Assembly: GCA_003014445.1 (NCBI GenBank)
Contig: PYGH01000002.1
Location: 210,024-274,023 of the forward strand
Direction: 5' to 3'
Length of the DNA stretch: 64,000 nucleotides
Source: Fusobacterium naviforme
GTDB taxonomy: Bacteria; Bacillota; Clostridia; Lachnospirales; Lachnospiraceae
In this document: positions 18,191 to 27,440 of the stretch, piece after piece
Position numbering within the stretch: position 1 is the first letter of the stretch
Layout: every line of letters begins with the position of its first letter
Notes under the pieces: generated by a model
The model's database searches: none
Told to the model about the DNA's origin: nothing
What the model saw: the letters and a program-made list of their open reading frames with translations, nothing else
Program-made: the position numbers and the translations under genes

Positions 18191-18765
18191 CTGTGCTCCT
18201 TCAGTCGCTGATCTATGCGGGAAAACAGCTCCTCCCGGGATCCGCTGTTTACCAGCACCCAGTCCGAGAGCGCTCTGTACGCTGCCTCTGTCGGCTGCCT
18301 CTCCATGATCTCGCGTATTCTCTCCTCCGAATATCCCCGGCTCTCCTTAAGGCGCGCCGCGCGGATATCCTTCGGTGTATAAACATACCATATTTCATCA
18401 AAGCTGTCACTCCTCACGGCGGCCGGAAGCGCGGTTTCCACCACGACAAGCGCCGCCGCAGAGGCACGGATTCTGCGATGCACCTCTCTGTATACCAGCG
18501 GATGAATCCTCCGGTTCAGCTCCGTGAAGAGCTCAGGATCTGCATACAGAATATCTGCCATTTTACCGCGATCCAGCTTCTGCTCCGAATCGAGCACAGA
18601 TGTCCCCAGCAGCTCAAGCACCGCGCAGTAGCCCTCTTTCCCGGGCTCATACAGCGCATGCGCGGTCTCGTCCATTCCTATGACTTCCGCGCCGTAGCGT
18701 TCTCTGAGATAGCGTAGCACCTCGCTCTTTCCGGAACCGACGCCGCCGTACAGCTCTATGACCAT
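18187..18765 (-). CDS. coaE: Dephospho-CoA kinase
   Basis: A 192-residue P-loop kinase that performs the last step of coenzyme A synthesis, adding the 3'-phosphate to dephospho-CoA. Seen: VIELYGGVGSGKSEVLRYL at the N-terminus, GMDETAHALYEPG near residue 30, and RIHPLVYREVH near 85. The ATG at 18765 was chosen: it follows GGAGG in the end of polA and gives the usual N-terminus, whereas a longer frame would overlap polA. It begins one base after the polA stop, a polA-coaE order common in Firmicutes. Confidence 0.92.
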   Translation of the reverse strand: MVIELYGGVGSGKSEVLRYLRERYGAEVIGMDETAHALYEPGKEGYCAVLELLGTSVLDSEQKLDRGKMADILYADPELFTELNRRIHPLVYREVHRRIRASAAALVVVETALPAAVRSDSFDEIWYVYTPKDIRAARLKESRGYSEERIREIMERQPTEAAYRALSDWVLVNSGSREELFSRIDQRLKEHR

Positions 18766-18766
18766 C

Positions 18767-21397
18767 TCAGTGTGCCTCCAGCCAGGAATGCCCCTGATGC
18801 GCATCCACCTCAAGCGCAACCTTCAGCTCTGCCGCACTCTTCATAGTCTCCCTGAGGAGCTCCAGTACGCGGGCCGCATCCTTCTCTGCGCTCTCGACCA
18901 GCAGCTCATCGTGAATCTGGAGCACGATGCGTGCGTCCAGCTGCTCCGCGAGCAGTCTGCGCCTGACCTTCACCATCGCAATTTTTATGATATCTGCCGC
19001 CGTTCCCTGAATTGGCGCGTTCATCGCGACGCGCTCTCCGAAGGCCCTCTGCATGAAGTTGGAGCTCTTCAGCTCCGGCACGGGACGTATTCTTCCGAAG
19101 AGTGTCGTCGTGTAGCCCTTCTCCTTCGCATCCTTGATCTGTCTGTCCAGAAACTGCTTGACCTTCGGATAAGTGTGAAAGTAATGATTAATATAATCCT
19201 TTGCTTCTGCGCGGGAGATGCTGAGCCCCTCCGAGAGTCCGAAGGCAGAGATGCCGTACACGACACCGAAATTCACCGCCTTGGCATTCCGCCGAAGCTC
19301 CGGAGTCACCTCCTCCAGCGGCACATGGAAGACCTGCGACGCTGTGACCGCATGAATATCCACCGCGTGACTGTACGCTCCGATCAGAGTCTCATCTCCG
19401 GAGAGCGAGGCCAGAACACGCAGCTCAATCTGAGAGTAGTCCGCGTCCACAAAGACCCTGCCCTCCGCCGGCACAAAGACATCGCGGATGCGGCTTCCCA
19501 TCTCTGTACGAATCGGAATATTCTGAAGATTTGGCTCTGTCGAGGAGAGCCGTCCCGTCGCCGTAATGGTCTGATTGAAGCGCCCGTGGATGCGCCCGTC
19601 CTCCGCAATGTAAGCACCGAGTCCGGTCGCATAGGTGGAATTCAGCTTCGTGAGCATGCGATACTCCAGCACCTTCTTCACGACAGGGTAATCCGGCGCA
19701 AGCTTATCCAGAATGTCCGCTGCCGTGGAATAACCGCTCTTTGTCTTCTTGCCATACGGAAGCCCCAGCTTCTCAAAGAGCACCTCTCCCAGCTGCTTTG
19801 GCGAGTTGATATTGAACTCTGTTCCTGTCTCGGAGAAGATCTCCTGCTCTGTCCTTTCGATTCCCCTCTGAAGCTCCCCTGCAAAGCTTTTAAGCCGCGC
19901 TCCGTCCACCCGGATTCCTGCCAGCTCCATATCTGCCAGCGCATAGGTCAGAGGGAGCTCCGTCTCAAGATAGAGCGGCTCCATCCCCGCCTCACGAAGC
20001 TTACGCATCAGCACAGGCCCCGCTGAAAATGCCGCAAAGCCAGTCCAGTAATCCGCAAGACGCGCATCCTCCTTCTCCCCCGGAATCAGAAGCTCCAGAT
20101 AGTCGCGGGCGATATCCTCCGCCCGGTAGGCATCCTTCATCGGATTCAGGAGATAGGCCGCAACGGAGCAGTCCCGGAGATTCTGCCTCTCCTCCGTTCC
20201 GACACGATGCAGCATGGACTTAAGCTCCGTCACATAGACAGTCGCAGCGCTGTCAAAGAGCTGCCGCAGCAGCTCATCCAGATAGGCTTCTGTCACGCTG
20301 TCCTCCGCCGGAACCATCGTCGCCTCGCCAAAGGGCGTCTCTACCCTCCTCTCCTCTGCCGGCGCTACAATATAGACCTGCTCCTCTGAGGCGCAGACCG
20401 AGAGCCCGTGCGCAGTGAGCTGAAGTCCCAGTACAGGCTGCTGTACGAGCTCCTTTTTGAGCCTCTCTGCCTCCGCCTTCTCCGTGACACAGATAAATTC
20501 CGGCTCCTTTCTCCCGTCTCCCTGACGCGCGGCCTCATCGAAGCGCTTCAGCATGGAGCGAAATTCCAGACGCTTGATCTCCTCATAGGCCTCCGGCGTA
20601 TAGAGATTCCCGAGCTTCATATCCGGGAGCGCGAGCTCCACCGGCACATCCAGCCTGATCGTCGCAAGCCACTTTGAAAACTGCGCGAGCTCATAGTGCT
20701 CCCGCAGCGCCTTCTGCGCGCGCGGAGGCCTCAGTTCATCAATATGAGCCCAGGCATTCTCTATGGAGTGATACTGTGCGATCAGCGCTGTCGCGGTCTT
20801 CTCCCCGATGGACGGAACCCCGGGAATATTGTCGGAGCTGTCTCCCATCAGACCCTTGACGTCGATGAATTCCTCCGGCGTCACCTGATACTGCTCCTTC
20901 ACATCCGCCGGACGATAATCATGAACCTGGGTCTGCCCCCGTGAGGTCTTCGGGATGCGGATCAGGATATGCTCATCCGAGAGCTGCAGGAGATCCCTGT
21001 CCCCGGACACCACGGAAACCTCGAGCCCCTCCTGCTGGAAGCGCTTTGCCAGCGTGCCGATCACATCGTCCGCCTCGTATCCTGCTACAGACACGGTCGG
21101 AATCTGCATCGCGCCGAGCACCTCCTTCAGCAGCGGAACCTGCTCCCTCAGTTCATCCGGCATCGGCTTCCGCGTCCCCTTGTACTCCGGAAATTTCTCG
21201 TGACGAAAGGTCGGCGCAGGGAGATCGAAGGCCACCGCGAGGTAGTCTGCCTGCTCTTCATCCAGAATCTTAAACAGTATATTCAGAAAACCGTAGACCG
21301 CATTGGTGTGCAGTCCCGCCGAGTTTGTGAGCTCCGGAACGCCATAAAAGGCGCGGTTAATGATACTGTGTCCATCTACTAATACAAGCTTTTCCAA
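18767..21397 (-). CDS. polA: DNA polymerase I
   Basis: An 876-residue enzyme of normal length. Seen: an N-terminal 5'-3' exonuclease (LVLVDGHSIINRAFYG, and DVKGLMGDSSDNIPGVPSIGEKTA near 180), a middle domain, and the polymerase with DADYSQIELRVLASLSGD, RRNAKAVNFGVVYGIS and QIHDELLVE. The middle 3'-5' exonuclease domain reads GLQLTAHGLSV where a proofreading enzyme has an Asp-x-Glu metal motif, so proofreading is probably lost, as in other Firmicutes. The start is a TTG behind GGGAGGATATC; no ATG fits the family N-terminus. Confidence 0.96.
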   Translation of the reverse strand: MEKLVLVDGHSIINRAFYGVPELTNSAGLHTNAVYGFLNILFKILDEEQADYLAVAFDLPAPTFRHEKFPEYKGTRKPMPDELREQVPLLKEVLGAMQIPTVSVAGYEADDVIGTLAKRFQQEGLEVSVVSGDRDLLQLSDEHILIRIPKTSRGQTQVHDYRPADVKEQYQVTPEEFIDVKGLMGDSSDNIPGVPSIGEKTATALIAQYHSIENAWAHIDELRPPRAQKALREHYELAQFSKWLATIRLDVPVELALPDMKLGNLYTPEAYEEIKRLEFRSMLKRFDEAARQGDGRKEPEFICVTEKAEAERLKKELVQQPVLGLQLTAHGLSVCASEEQVYIVAPAEERRVETPFGEATMVPAEDSVTEAYLDELLRQLFDSAATVYVTELKSMLHRVGTEERQNLRDCSVAAYLLNPMKDAYRAEDIARDYLELLIPGEKEDARLADYWTGFAAFSAGPVLMRKLREAGMEPLYLETELPLTYALADMELAGIRVDGARLKSFAGELQRGIERTEQEIFSETGTEFNINSPKQLGEVLFEKLGLPYGKKTKSGYSTAADILDKLAPDYPVVKKVLEYRMLTKLNSTYATGLGAYIAEDGRIHGRFNQTITATGRLSSTEPNLQNIPIRTEMGSRIRDVFVPAEGRVFVDADYSQIELRVLASLSGDETLIGAYSHAVDIHAVTASQVFHVPLEEVTPELRRNAKAVNFGVVYGISAFGLSEGLSISRAEAKDYINHYFHTYPKVKQFLDRQIKDAKEKGYTTTLFGRIRPVPELKSSNFMQRAFGERVAMNAPIQGTAADIIKIAMVKVRRRLLAEQLDARIVLQIHDELLVESAEKDAARVLELLRETMKSAAELKVALEVDAHQGHSWLEAH

Positions 21398-21422
21398 GAT
21401 ATCCTCCCGTGTGCCTTACTCT

Positions 21423-21758
21423 CTAAAAGAAACAGATACGCAGCTCCAGCAGCAGTGTGACAATGACGCTCATCGCGACCATGGTACTCACGGCATACTC
21501 TGCGATCTTCCGCCCCCGTCCCCACCGTAGACGCTGATAGGCTGCGCGGATCGCCTGTTCCATGGTTCCCTGCACATCAAAATCATCGCTGTCCGAGTCC
21601 AGGAGCCGCAGCCCCTCCACAATAAAATAATTTGTCTCCAGCTCATGGCGGCACAGAGCACAGTCCCGGATATGGGCCAGAAAATCCTCTTCCTCCTCAT
21701 CCGAGAGCTCGTTCTGTATAAAGCGGGTGATCTCCCACTCGGCTGTTCTGCAATCCAC
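21423..21758 (-). CDS. Zinc-finger anti-sigma-like membrane protein
   Basis: A 111-residue protein with a HIRDCALCRHEL motif near residue 30, the His-x3-Cys-x2-Cys of putative zinc-finger (zf-HC2) anti-sigma proteins, and one C-terminal transmembrane helix (VSTMVAMSVIVTLLLEL). It starts with GTG behind AGGAGGTGCGCG. No sigma factor gene is next to it, so a partner must lie elsewhere or the protein has another sensing role. It is downstream of nothing obvious and upstream of polA, with a 25-base gap. Confidence 0.7.
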   Translation of the reverse strand: MDCRTAEWEITRFIQNELSDEEEEDFLAHIRDCALCRHELETNYFIVEGLRLLDSDSDDFDVQGTMEQAIRAAYQRLRWGRGRKIAEYAVSTMVAMSVIVTLLLELRICFF

Positions 21759-21888
21759 CGCGCACCTCCTCTGTGCAGAAAAACATTATGTCCAGTATAT
21801 CACGGAAGACAGCAAAAGCGGAATAAAAAGAGACGGCACACAGTCCACGCTGCACACCGCCTCATGTATTCCCGACTTTTCCACATTC

Positions 21889-22764
21889 CTACTTTGTACT
21901 GATATCATACTCCACAATCACATAATCTCCCATGGCATGCGGGACGGGAACAGAGAAATAGAGCGCGCCATCCGCCGCATAGCTGAAGGAATCCGGCCAG
22001 GTGACGGTAGTTCCATCTGCCCCCTTCTTCAGCGGGAAATCTCCCCGCTCGAGACAGGTCTGATACTGCTCCACAGACATCGTCTTCTGCTGTTCGCGGT
22101 ACGCCCTCAGAGTCTCCTCATCCGCGCCCTTCAGCTGCACGTCCTCCGCCAGCGCATAGGCCGCCATGGTGTAGGGATCCGCCGCGTCGCGAAGTGAGAC
22201 ATCCGAGATGGTTTTGACATCTACTGTATTTGTGTAGAAAAGCCTGCTCGGATGAGCTGCTCCGTCCATCATATACTCGCCTGTGTATACCGCAATCACG
22301 CGAGAGGCATCCGCAGAGATCAGCTCACAGCTGATCTTCAGGCTGTCCTTCTCCTGATTGACCGCCTCCCTGGAATCCGGGTAATTACTCAGCACCGCGA
22401 GTGCATTCTCCTTCAGATGTGCATTCAGCTTCTCCTGCTGCGCGCTGTCCTTCATTCCTGAGATCACGGGATACGCAATGGATATCTGATTCTTCTCATA
22501 TTTCTGAAGCTCTGAGCTTAACTTTTTCACTCCCGCAGAGCTCTTATCGCTTCCCGCACTCTCCTCTGCCCCGGAGCTCTCTCCCGGTGCCGGGCTGAGC
22601 TTTGCATCGCTGCTCTTCTGCTCCGCTGCGCTCTGCTGCGTCTCCGCCGCTGCATTCGTGACCTTCACGGTCTCCTTCTTGTTGCCGCAGGCCACAAAAA
22701 GAACTGCCATCGCCGCTGCCAGTCCCGCCGTCACAGTACGAAACACCCTTCTGGAATCCCGCAT
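21889..22764 (-). CDS. Secreted lipoprotein with DUF4163/DUF3298-like domain
   Basis: A 291-residue protein with a lipoprotein signal (VLFVACGNKK, lipobox Cys at about residue 26), a low-complexity Ser/Ala/Glu linker to about residue 80, then a domain with ISIAYPVISGM and YTGEYMMDGAAHPSRLFYTNT. The latter pattern, with the AHP turn, is that of DUF4163/DUF3298 proteins such as RsiV-like extracellular domains. It is anchored on the outer face of the membrane. The start follows GGAGGTG. Role unknown; in related proteins the fold binds lysozyme or acts as an anti-sigma sensor, but this protein has no cytoplasmic part. Confidence 0.75.
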   Translation of the reverse strand: MRDSRRVFRTVTAGLAAAMAVLFVACGNKKETVKVTNAAAETQQSAAEQKSSDAKLSPAPGESSGAEESAGSDKSSAGVKKLSSELQKYEKNQISIAYPVISGMKDSAQQEKLNAHLKENALAVLSNYPDSREAVNQEKDSLKISCELISADASRVIAVYTGEYMMDGAAHPSRLFYTNTVDVKTISDVSLRDAADPYTMAAYALAEDVQLKGADEETLRAYREQQKTMSVEQYQTCLERGDFPLKKGADGTTVTWPDSFSYAADGALYFSVPVPHAMGDYVIVEYDISTK

Positions 22765-22972
22765 CTTACACCTCCATCTTCACTCTGCTGTATACCGGAT
22801 ATCTCTGAATCCGAGACAAAGCACCCGACACACACACGCTGGTTCTCGGCTGAAATCATCGGCTCCGCTCATGACGGAGCCAATTCTTTGATGTGTCTTA
22901 GTATACTATGAATTAAAGGCCGAGTTATGAACACAAAGTAAATTTTGATTTATATTTAGATGAATCCTCCGC

Positions 22973-23001
22973 TTGAAGCGCCGCTTTTTTTCTGCTATAC
23001 T
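22973..23001 (+). promoter_or_regulatory. Promoter of tRNA-Leu
   Basis: TTGAAG (22973-22978), 17-base spacer, TATACT (22996-23001), 12 bases before the tRNA 5' end. It has the same -35 and -10 hexamers as the ABC exporter promoter at 10102. Confidence 0.65.
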
Positions 23002-23012
23002 GCTCTTCGTCA

Positions 23013-23095
23013 GCCGGCGTGTCGGAATGGCAGACGATGCAGACTCAAAATCTGTTGTCCGTAAGGACGTGCGGGTTCAAGTCCCGCCGCCGGCA
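23013..23095 (+). tRNA. tRNA-Leu (anticodon CAA)
   Basis: An 83-base type II tRNA. The acceptor stem GCCGGCG pairs with CGCCGGC. The anticodon loop CTCAAAA gives CAA, reading the UUG codon. A long variable arm (GTCCGTAAGGACG region) and a T-arm with GGGTTCAAGTCCC follow, and the discriminator is A. CCA is not encoded. Confidence 0.95.
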
Positions 23096-23124
23096 GTATT
23101 TGAATCACACAGATACATCAATCT

Positions 23125-23175
23125 GAAGAGCCAGGATGCAGGAATTTTGTATAATAACCTGCACCCCGGCTCTTC
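23125..23175 (+). terminator. Stem-loop after tRNA-Leu
   Basis: GAAGAGCC (23125-23132) pairs with GGCTCTTC (23168-23175), with an inner TGCAGG/CCTGCA stem. A loose T-rich tail follows. It probably ends the tRNA transcript. Confidence 0.45.
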
Positions 23176-23240
23176 TTGCTTCTGTTTATCTGCTGAATGA
23201 ACGTTTATCCAATGCCGGGCAGCATTCCAAGCGTCCGTGC

Positions 23241-23440
23241 TCAGATTGCCGCTGCGTACCCATCCGCCCTTGGCTCAGAGGCTCCGCAGAGTACCCCCTC
23301 TGTATTTCTGAGTATCAGCTGCCCCCGCCCCAGATTATAAAAATCTGCCGCGATTTCCAGCTCATGTCCCCGCTCAGCCAGCCCCGCTGCGGGCGTCCCG
23401 CTCAGTCCATGCTCCAGAGTGATCTTCTTTTCTCCCTTGA
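23241..23440 (-). pseudogene. C-terminal remnant of gamma-glutamyltranspeptidase
   Basis: About 65 residues read leftwards as ITLEHGLSGTPAAGLAERG followed by a stretch with LGRGQLILR and then GVLCGASEPRADGYAA. The order (charged start, G-H turn, GRGQ, GAS-PRxDG) matches the extreme C-terminus of gamma-glutamyltransferase small subunits. The catalytic Thr region and everything N-terminal are absent, and there is no plausible start signal. It is read as the tail of a deleted gene, just downstream of the PFOR gene. The assignment rests on motif recall only. Confidence 0.55.
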
Positions 23441-23467
23441 TCAGATTCCTGTGCAGAGAAGAATCAA

Positions 23468-23498
23468 ACGCCCGCCGGCGCAATGCGTCAGCGGGCGT
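23468..23498 (-). terminator. Hairpin after the PFOR gene
   Basis: On the minus strand ACGCCCGC pairs with GCGGGCGT around a 14-base loop, followed by TTGATTCTTCT. It starts 20 bases after the PFOR stop and probably ends that transcript, although the T-run is imperfect. Confidence 0.5.
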
Positions 23499-23518
23499 AG
23501 TTTTCCTGTCCTTAAATC

Positions 23519-26500
23519 TTACTTCTCACTGTCATCGTAAAGGGCAACCAGCTTCTGCAGATAAGCATAGCGCTCCATTGCGTCCTTCTCGTTCTGCGTG
23601 AAGAGCTTCTCTGCTCTCTCCGGATTCTTGAGCATCAGAGAATTGTAACGAACCTCTCCCATCAGGAAGTCGCGGTACTGTCCTTCCTTCGGTGCTCTGG
23701 AATCAAGGCTGAATTTCTTCTCGGCCGCCGGATTGAAGCGGAAGTTGTTCCAGTAACCGGACTCAACCGCGAGCTTCTCCTCGGTCATGGCCTTGCTCAT
23801 GCCCTTCTTGATTCCGTGGTTGATGCAGGGCGCATAGGCGAGGATCAGGGACGGCCCCGGATATGCCTCCGCCTCAGCGATTGCCTTGACAGCCTGGTTC
23901 ATGTCCGCACCCATGTTGATTTGTGCGACATATACATAGCCGTAGGTCATCGCGATACCTGCGAGATCCTTCTTCTTTACATCCTTACCGCCTGCAGCAA
24001 ACTGTGCGATAGCGCCGGTCTTGGTGGCCTTGGAGGACTGACCGCCGGTATTGGAATATACCTCGGTATCAAAGACCATGATATTGATATCCTTGCCGGA
24101 AGCAAGCACATGGTCCAGACCGCCGAAGCCAATATCATATGCCCAGCCGTCTCCGCCGAACACCCACTGGCTCTTCTTGTTCAGGAAATCCTTCTCCTCA
24201 AGGATCTCCCTTGCCTCTGCGCTGCCCTCTGCCTCAAGAGCCGCAACGAGCTTCTCCGTCGCAGCGCCGTTGGTCGCACCGACAGAGAAGGTATCAACCC
24301 ACTCTGCTGCCGCAGCCTTCACCGCCTCATCTGCGGTTGCCGCTGCAAGCGCCTCGACCTTCTGCTTCAGACCGTCACGGATCGCTCTGTTGGCCAGCAG
24401 CATTCCGTAACCGAACTCAGCATTATCCTCAAAGAGAGAGTTATCCCATGCCGGCCCCTGTCCCTTCGCATTCACCGTGTACGGTGTGGACGGGGAGCTG
24501 TTGCCCCAGATCGAGGAGCAGCCGGTCGCATTGGAGATATACATTCTGTCACCGAAGAGCTGCGTCACAAGCTTTGCGTACGGAGTCTCGCCGCAGCCTG
24601 CGCAGGCACCGGAGAACTCAAGATACGGCATCTTGAACTGGGAGCCCTTGACGGTCAGCGGCTTGAACTTCTCAATAACCTCCGGCTTCTCCGGAAGCGT
24701 GACCGCATAGTCGAAGAACTTCTGTCTGTCGTAATTGTCCGCGAGCTTCTCCATCTTCAGAGTGGTGTTCTTCAGATTACCCGGGCAGACATTGGCGCAG
24801 CTTCCGCAGCCTGTGCAGTCAAGCACGGATACATTGATCGCAAACTTGTAGCCCGGCATCTGGCGGAGGTCCACCATCGGCATGCCCTCGGGCGCATTCG
24901 CGGCCTCCTCCTCAGTCATTGCAACCGGACGGATGGCAGCGTGCGGGCATACATATGCACACTGTGTGCACTGAATGCAGGTGCTGGAATTCCACACCGG
25001 AACATCAACCGCAATACCGCGCTTCTCATAGGCAGCAGTTCCGCTCGGAGTGGTGCCGTCCGCATAATCCATGAATGCGGAAACCGGAAGAGAATTGCCC
25101 TCCTGCGCGTTGACCGCAGCCTGAACTGTATTGACGAACTTGACGCAGTCCTCTCTGCCCTCTGTCGCATGCGTGAAATCAAGGCCCTCATCCGCTGCAT
25201 TCTTCCAGCTCTCCGGAATCTCTACCTTATGCGCGCTGTTTGCGCCGGCGTCAATTGCATTCCAGTTCTTTTTAACGACCTCCTCACCCTTGCGGCCGTA
25301 GGTCTTCTTGGCAGCATCCTTCATCAGGGTGATTGCCTTCTCCTCCGGGATAATGCCGGTGAGCTTGAAGAACGCGGACTGAAGAATGGTGTTGATTCTG
25401 GTCGGTCCCATGCCGGTCTCGATACCGATCTTCACACCGTCAATGGTGTAGAAATTGATCTTGCGATCATAGATATACTTCTTCACCTGTCCCGGCAAAT
25501 GCTGCTCAAGCTCCGCATCGCTCCACGCGCAGTTCAGGAGGAAGGTTCCGCCGTCAACCAGATCCTGCACCATATTGTACTTGCGGATGTATGCCGGATT
25601 GTGGCAGGCGACAAAGTTCGCACGCTTGATCAGATAAGTGGACTTGATCGGCTTGTGACCGAAGCGGAGGTGGGAAATAGTCACACCGCCGGACTTCTTG
25701 GAGTCATAGTCAAAGTAAGCCTGCGCGTACATGTCGGTGTTGTCACCGATGATCTTGATGGAGTTCTTGTTCGCGCCGACCGTTCCGTCCGCGCCGAGAC
25801 CCCAGAACTTGCAGCTTGTAGTCCCCTCCGGAGTGGTGGAGAGATCTGCGCCGGTCGCGAGAGAGAGATTGGTCACATCATCCACAATGCCGATGGTGAA
25901 TCTCTTCTTCTCCGCGTTCTCAAATACAGCCACGATATCCTTCGGAGTGGTGTCCTTGGAGCCGAGGCCGTAGCGTCCGGACATCACCGGAACATCCTTG
26001 AACTCGGTATCTCTGAGCGCTGCGACAACATCGAGGTAGAGCGGCTCTCCGAGGGAACCAGCCTCCTTGGTTCTGTCGAGCACCTCGATTCTCTTCACGG
26101 TCTTCGGAAGCGCCTTTACCAGTGCATCCGCGCTGAAAGGACGATACAGGCGAACCTTGACAAGTCCGACCTTTTTGCCCTGCTTTGCGAGATAGTCGAT
26201 CGTCTCCTCGATGGTCTCATTGACAGAACCCATCGCAACGATAACAACCTCTGCATCCTCCGCGCCGTAATAGTTGAAGAGCTTGTAGTCCGTACCAAGC
26301 TTCTCATTTACCTTGTCCATGTAGTCCTGAACAATGGCTGGAAGCGCATCATAGAACTTATTGCGGGACTCATTGATCTGGAAGAATACGTCCGGGTTCT
26401 GCGCCTGTCCCTTCTCCACAGCGTGGTTCGGATTCAGCGCGTTCTTTCTGAATGCGGCAATCGCATCAAAATCTGCCATATCCTTCAGATCCTCATAGTC

Positions 26501-27058
26501 CCAGACCTGAATTTTCTGAATCTCGTGAGAGGTTCTGAAGCCGTCGAAGAAGTTGATGAAGGGCAGTCTTCCCTTGATCGCCGCAAGATGTGCGACTGCA
26601 GTCAGATCCATAACCTCCTGGACGGAGGACTCGCAGAGCATGGCGCAGCCCGTCTGACGACATGCATAGATATCGGAGTGATCGCCGAAGATGCTCAGTG
26701 CGTGAGTTGCAATGGCACGTGCGGAGACATTGAAGACGCCCGGAAGCATCTCACCGGCAACCTTATAGAGGTTCGGGATCATGAGCAGCAGACCCTGAGA
26801 GGCCGTGTAGGTCGTGGTTAATGCACCTGCAACGAGAGATCCGTGAACTGCTCCTGCGGCACCTGCCTCAGACTGCATCTCTGTGATCTGAACGGTGTGA
26901 CCGAAGATATTCTTAAGCCCCTGTGTTGCCCACTCATCGGTGTGCTCAGCCATCGGTGAGGACGGTGTGATCGGATAGATTGCCGCGACGTCGGTAAATG
27001 CGTAGGACGCATGTGCCGCTGCCTGGTTACCATCCATGGTTTTCCATTTTCTTGCCAT
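23519..27058 (-). CDS. nifJ: Pyruvate:ferredoxin (flavodoxin) oxidoreductase
   Basis: A 1179-residue homodimer-type PFOR, which oxidises pyruvate with CoA to acetyl-CoA and CO2 while reducing ferredoxin. Seen: N-terminal pyrimidine-binding domain (DGNQAAAHASYAFTDVAAIYPITPSSPMAE region), two 4Fe-4S motifs (CIQCTQCAYVCP and CTGCGSCANVCPGN near 690-750), a CAGCGETPY cysteine pair near 815, and the TPP site GDGWAYDIG with SNTGGQ near 965-1000. Full length and all cofactor motifs are present. The ATG follows GGAGGTATCATC. It is monocistronic, with its own promoter and terminator, and is the central catabolic enzyme of the organism. Confidence 0.98.
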   Translation of the reverse strand: MARKWKTMDGNQAAAHASYAFTDVAAIYPITPSSPMAEHTDEWATQGLKNIFGHTVQITEMQSEAGAAGAVHGSLVAGALTTTYTASQGLLLMIPNLYKVAGEMLPGVFNVSARAIATHALSIFGDHSDIYACRQTGCAMLCESSVQEVMDLTAVAHLAAIKGRLPFINFFDGFRTSHEIQKIQVWDYEDLKDMADFDAIAAFRKNALNPNHAVEKGQAQNPDVFFQINESRNKFYDALPAIVQDYMDKVNEKLGTDYKLFNYYGAEDAEVVIVAMGSVNETIEETIDYLAKQGKKVGLVKVRLYRPFSADALVKALPKTVKRIEVLDRTKEAGSLGEPLYLDVVAALRDTEFKDVPVMSGRYGLGSKDTTPKDIVAVFENAEKKRFTIGIVDDVTNLSLATGADLSTTPEGTTSCKFWGLGADGTVGANKNSIKIIGDNTDMYAQAYFDYDSKKSGGVTISHLRFGHKPIKSTYLIKRANFVACHNPAYIRKYNMVQDLVDGGTFLLNCAWSDAELEQHLPGQVKKYIYDRKINFYTIDGVKIGIETGMGPTRINTILQSAFFKLTGIIPEEKAITLMKDAAKKTYGRKGEEVVKKNWNAIDAGANSAHKVEIPESWKNAADEGLDFTHATEGREDCVKFVNTVQAAVNAQEGNSLPVSAFMDYADGTTPSGTAAYEKRGIAVDVPVWNSSTCIQCTQCAYVCPHAAIRPVAMTEEEAANAPEGMPMVDLRQMPGYKFAINVSVLDCTGCGSCANVCPGNLKNTTLKMEKLADNYDRQKFFDYAVTLPEKPEVIEKFKPLTVKGSQFKMPYLEFSGACAGCGETPYAKLVTQLFGDRMYISNATGCSSIWGNSSPSTPYTVNAKGQGPAWDNSLFEDNAEFGYGMLLANRAIRDGLKQKVEALAAATADEAVKAAAAEWVDTFSVGATNGAATEKLVAALEAEGSAEAREILEEKDFLNKKSQWVFGGDGWAYDIGFGGLDHVLASGKDINIMVFDTEVYSNTGGQSSKATKTGAIAQFAAGGKDVKKKDLAGIAMTYGYVYVAQINMGADMNQAVKAIAEAEAYPGPSLILAYAPCINHGIKKGMSKAMTEEKLAVESGYWNNFRFNPAAEKKFSLDSRAPKEGQYRDFLMGEVRYNSLMLKNPERAEKLFTQNEKDAMERYAYLQKLVALYDDSEK

Positions 27059-27163
27059 GATGATACCTCCTGAAAAGATTGAAAGATTGATAGCTATGTA
27101 GATCGAAAGATCAAGATTTCTGAAAGCACAGAGTTCCTGTCCTCTTTCTTTCTGTCTGTCAGT

Positions 27164-27191
27164 ATTATAACAGTCTCAAATTTAAAATCAA
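27164..27191 (-). promoter_or_regulatory. Promoter of the PFOR gene
   Basis: On the minus strand TTGATT (27191-27186), 16-base spacer and TATAAT (27169-27164). The start codon is about 105 bases downstream, giving an unusually long leader containing three GATTGAAAGATTGAT-like purine-rich repeats but no clear riboswitch. Confidence 0.55.
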
Positions 27192-27336
27192 ACGCCACGC
27201 TGCTGTTTTGTGTATCTAATTGAGTACAAGTATTAAGATTTGTTTACTTTTCATGTCAGAACGCAAAACATTGCGCTTATTGCTATTTTCCTGCACTATA
27301 TCGCTGTCCCCTCTGAATTCGATCCGCCAGGAACAG

Positions 27337-27384
27337 AAAAATCCTTCGCGGCAACGGAATATTCTGCTGCTGCAAAGGATTTTT
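27337..27384 (-). terminator. Terminator of the VanW gene
   Basis: AAAAATCCTT (27337-27346) pairs with AAGGATTTTT (27375-27384), giving U-runs in either direction. It lies about 57 bases after the VanW stop. The rest of 27192-27440 holds no gene that I can support. Confidence 0.65.
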
Positions 27385-27440
27385 TCTGCTTTTTATTCTA
27401 TCACTGTGTGTCTCTTAAATCATTCGAGCGACAGCGACTC

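Noticed and set aside
23816..26821. Plus-strand open frame of about 1000 codons opposite PFOR
   Set aside because: It is the antisense shadow of a highly biased, GC-rich gene; the translation has no domain, no ribosome binding site and an unlikely composition, while PFOR on the other strand has every cofactor motif.
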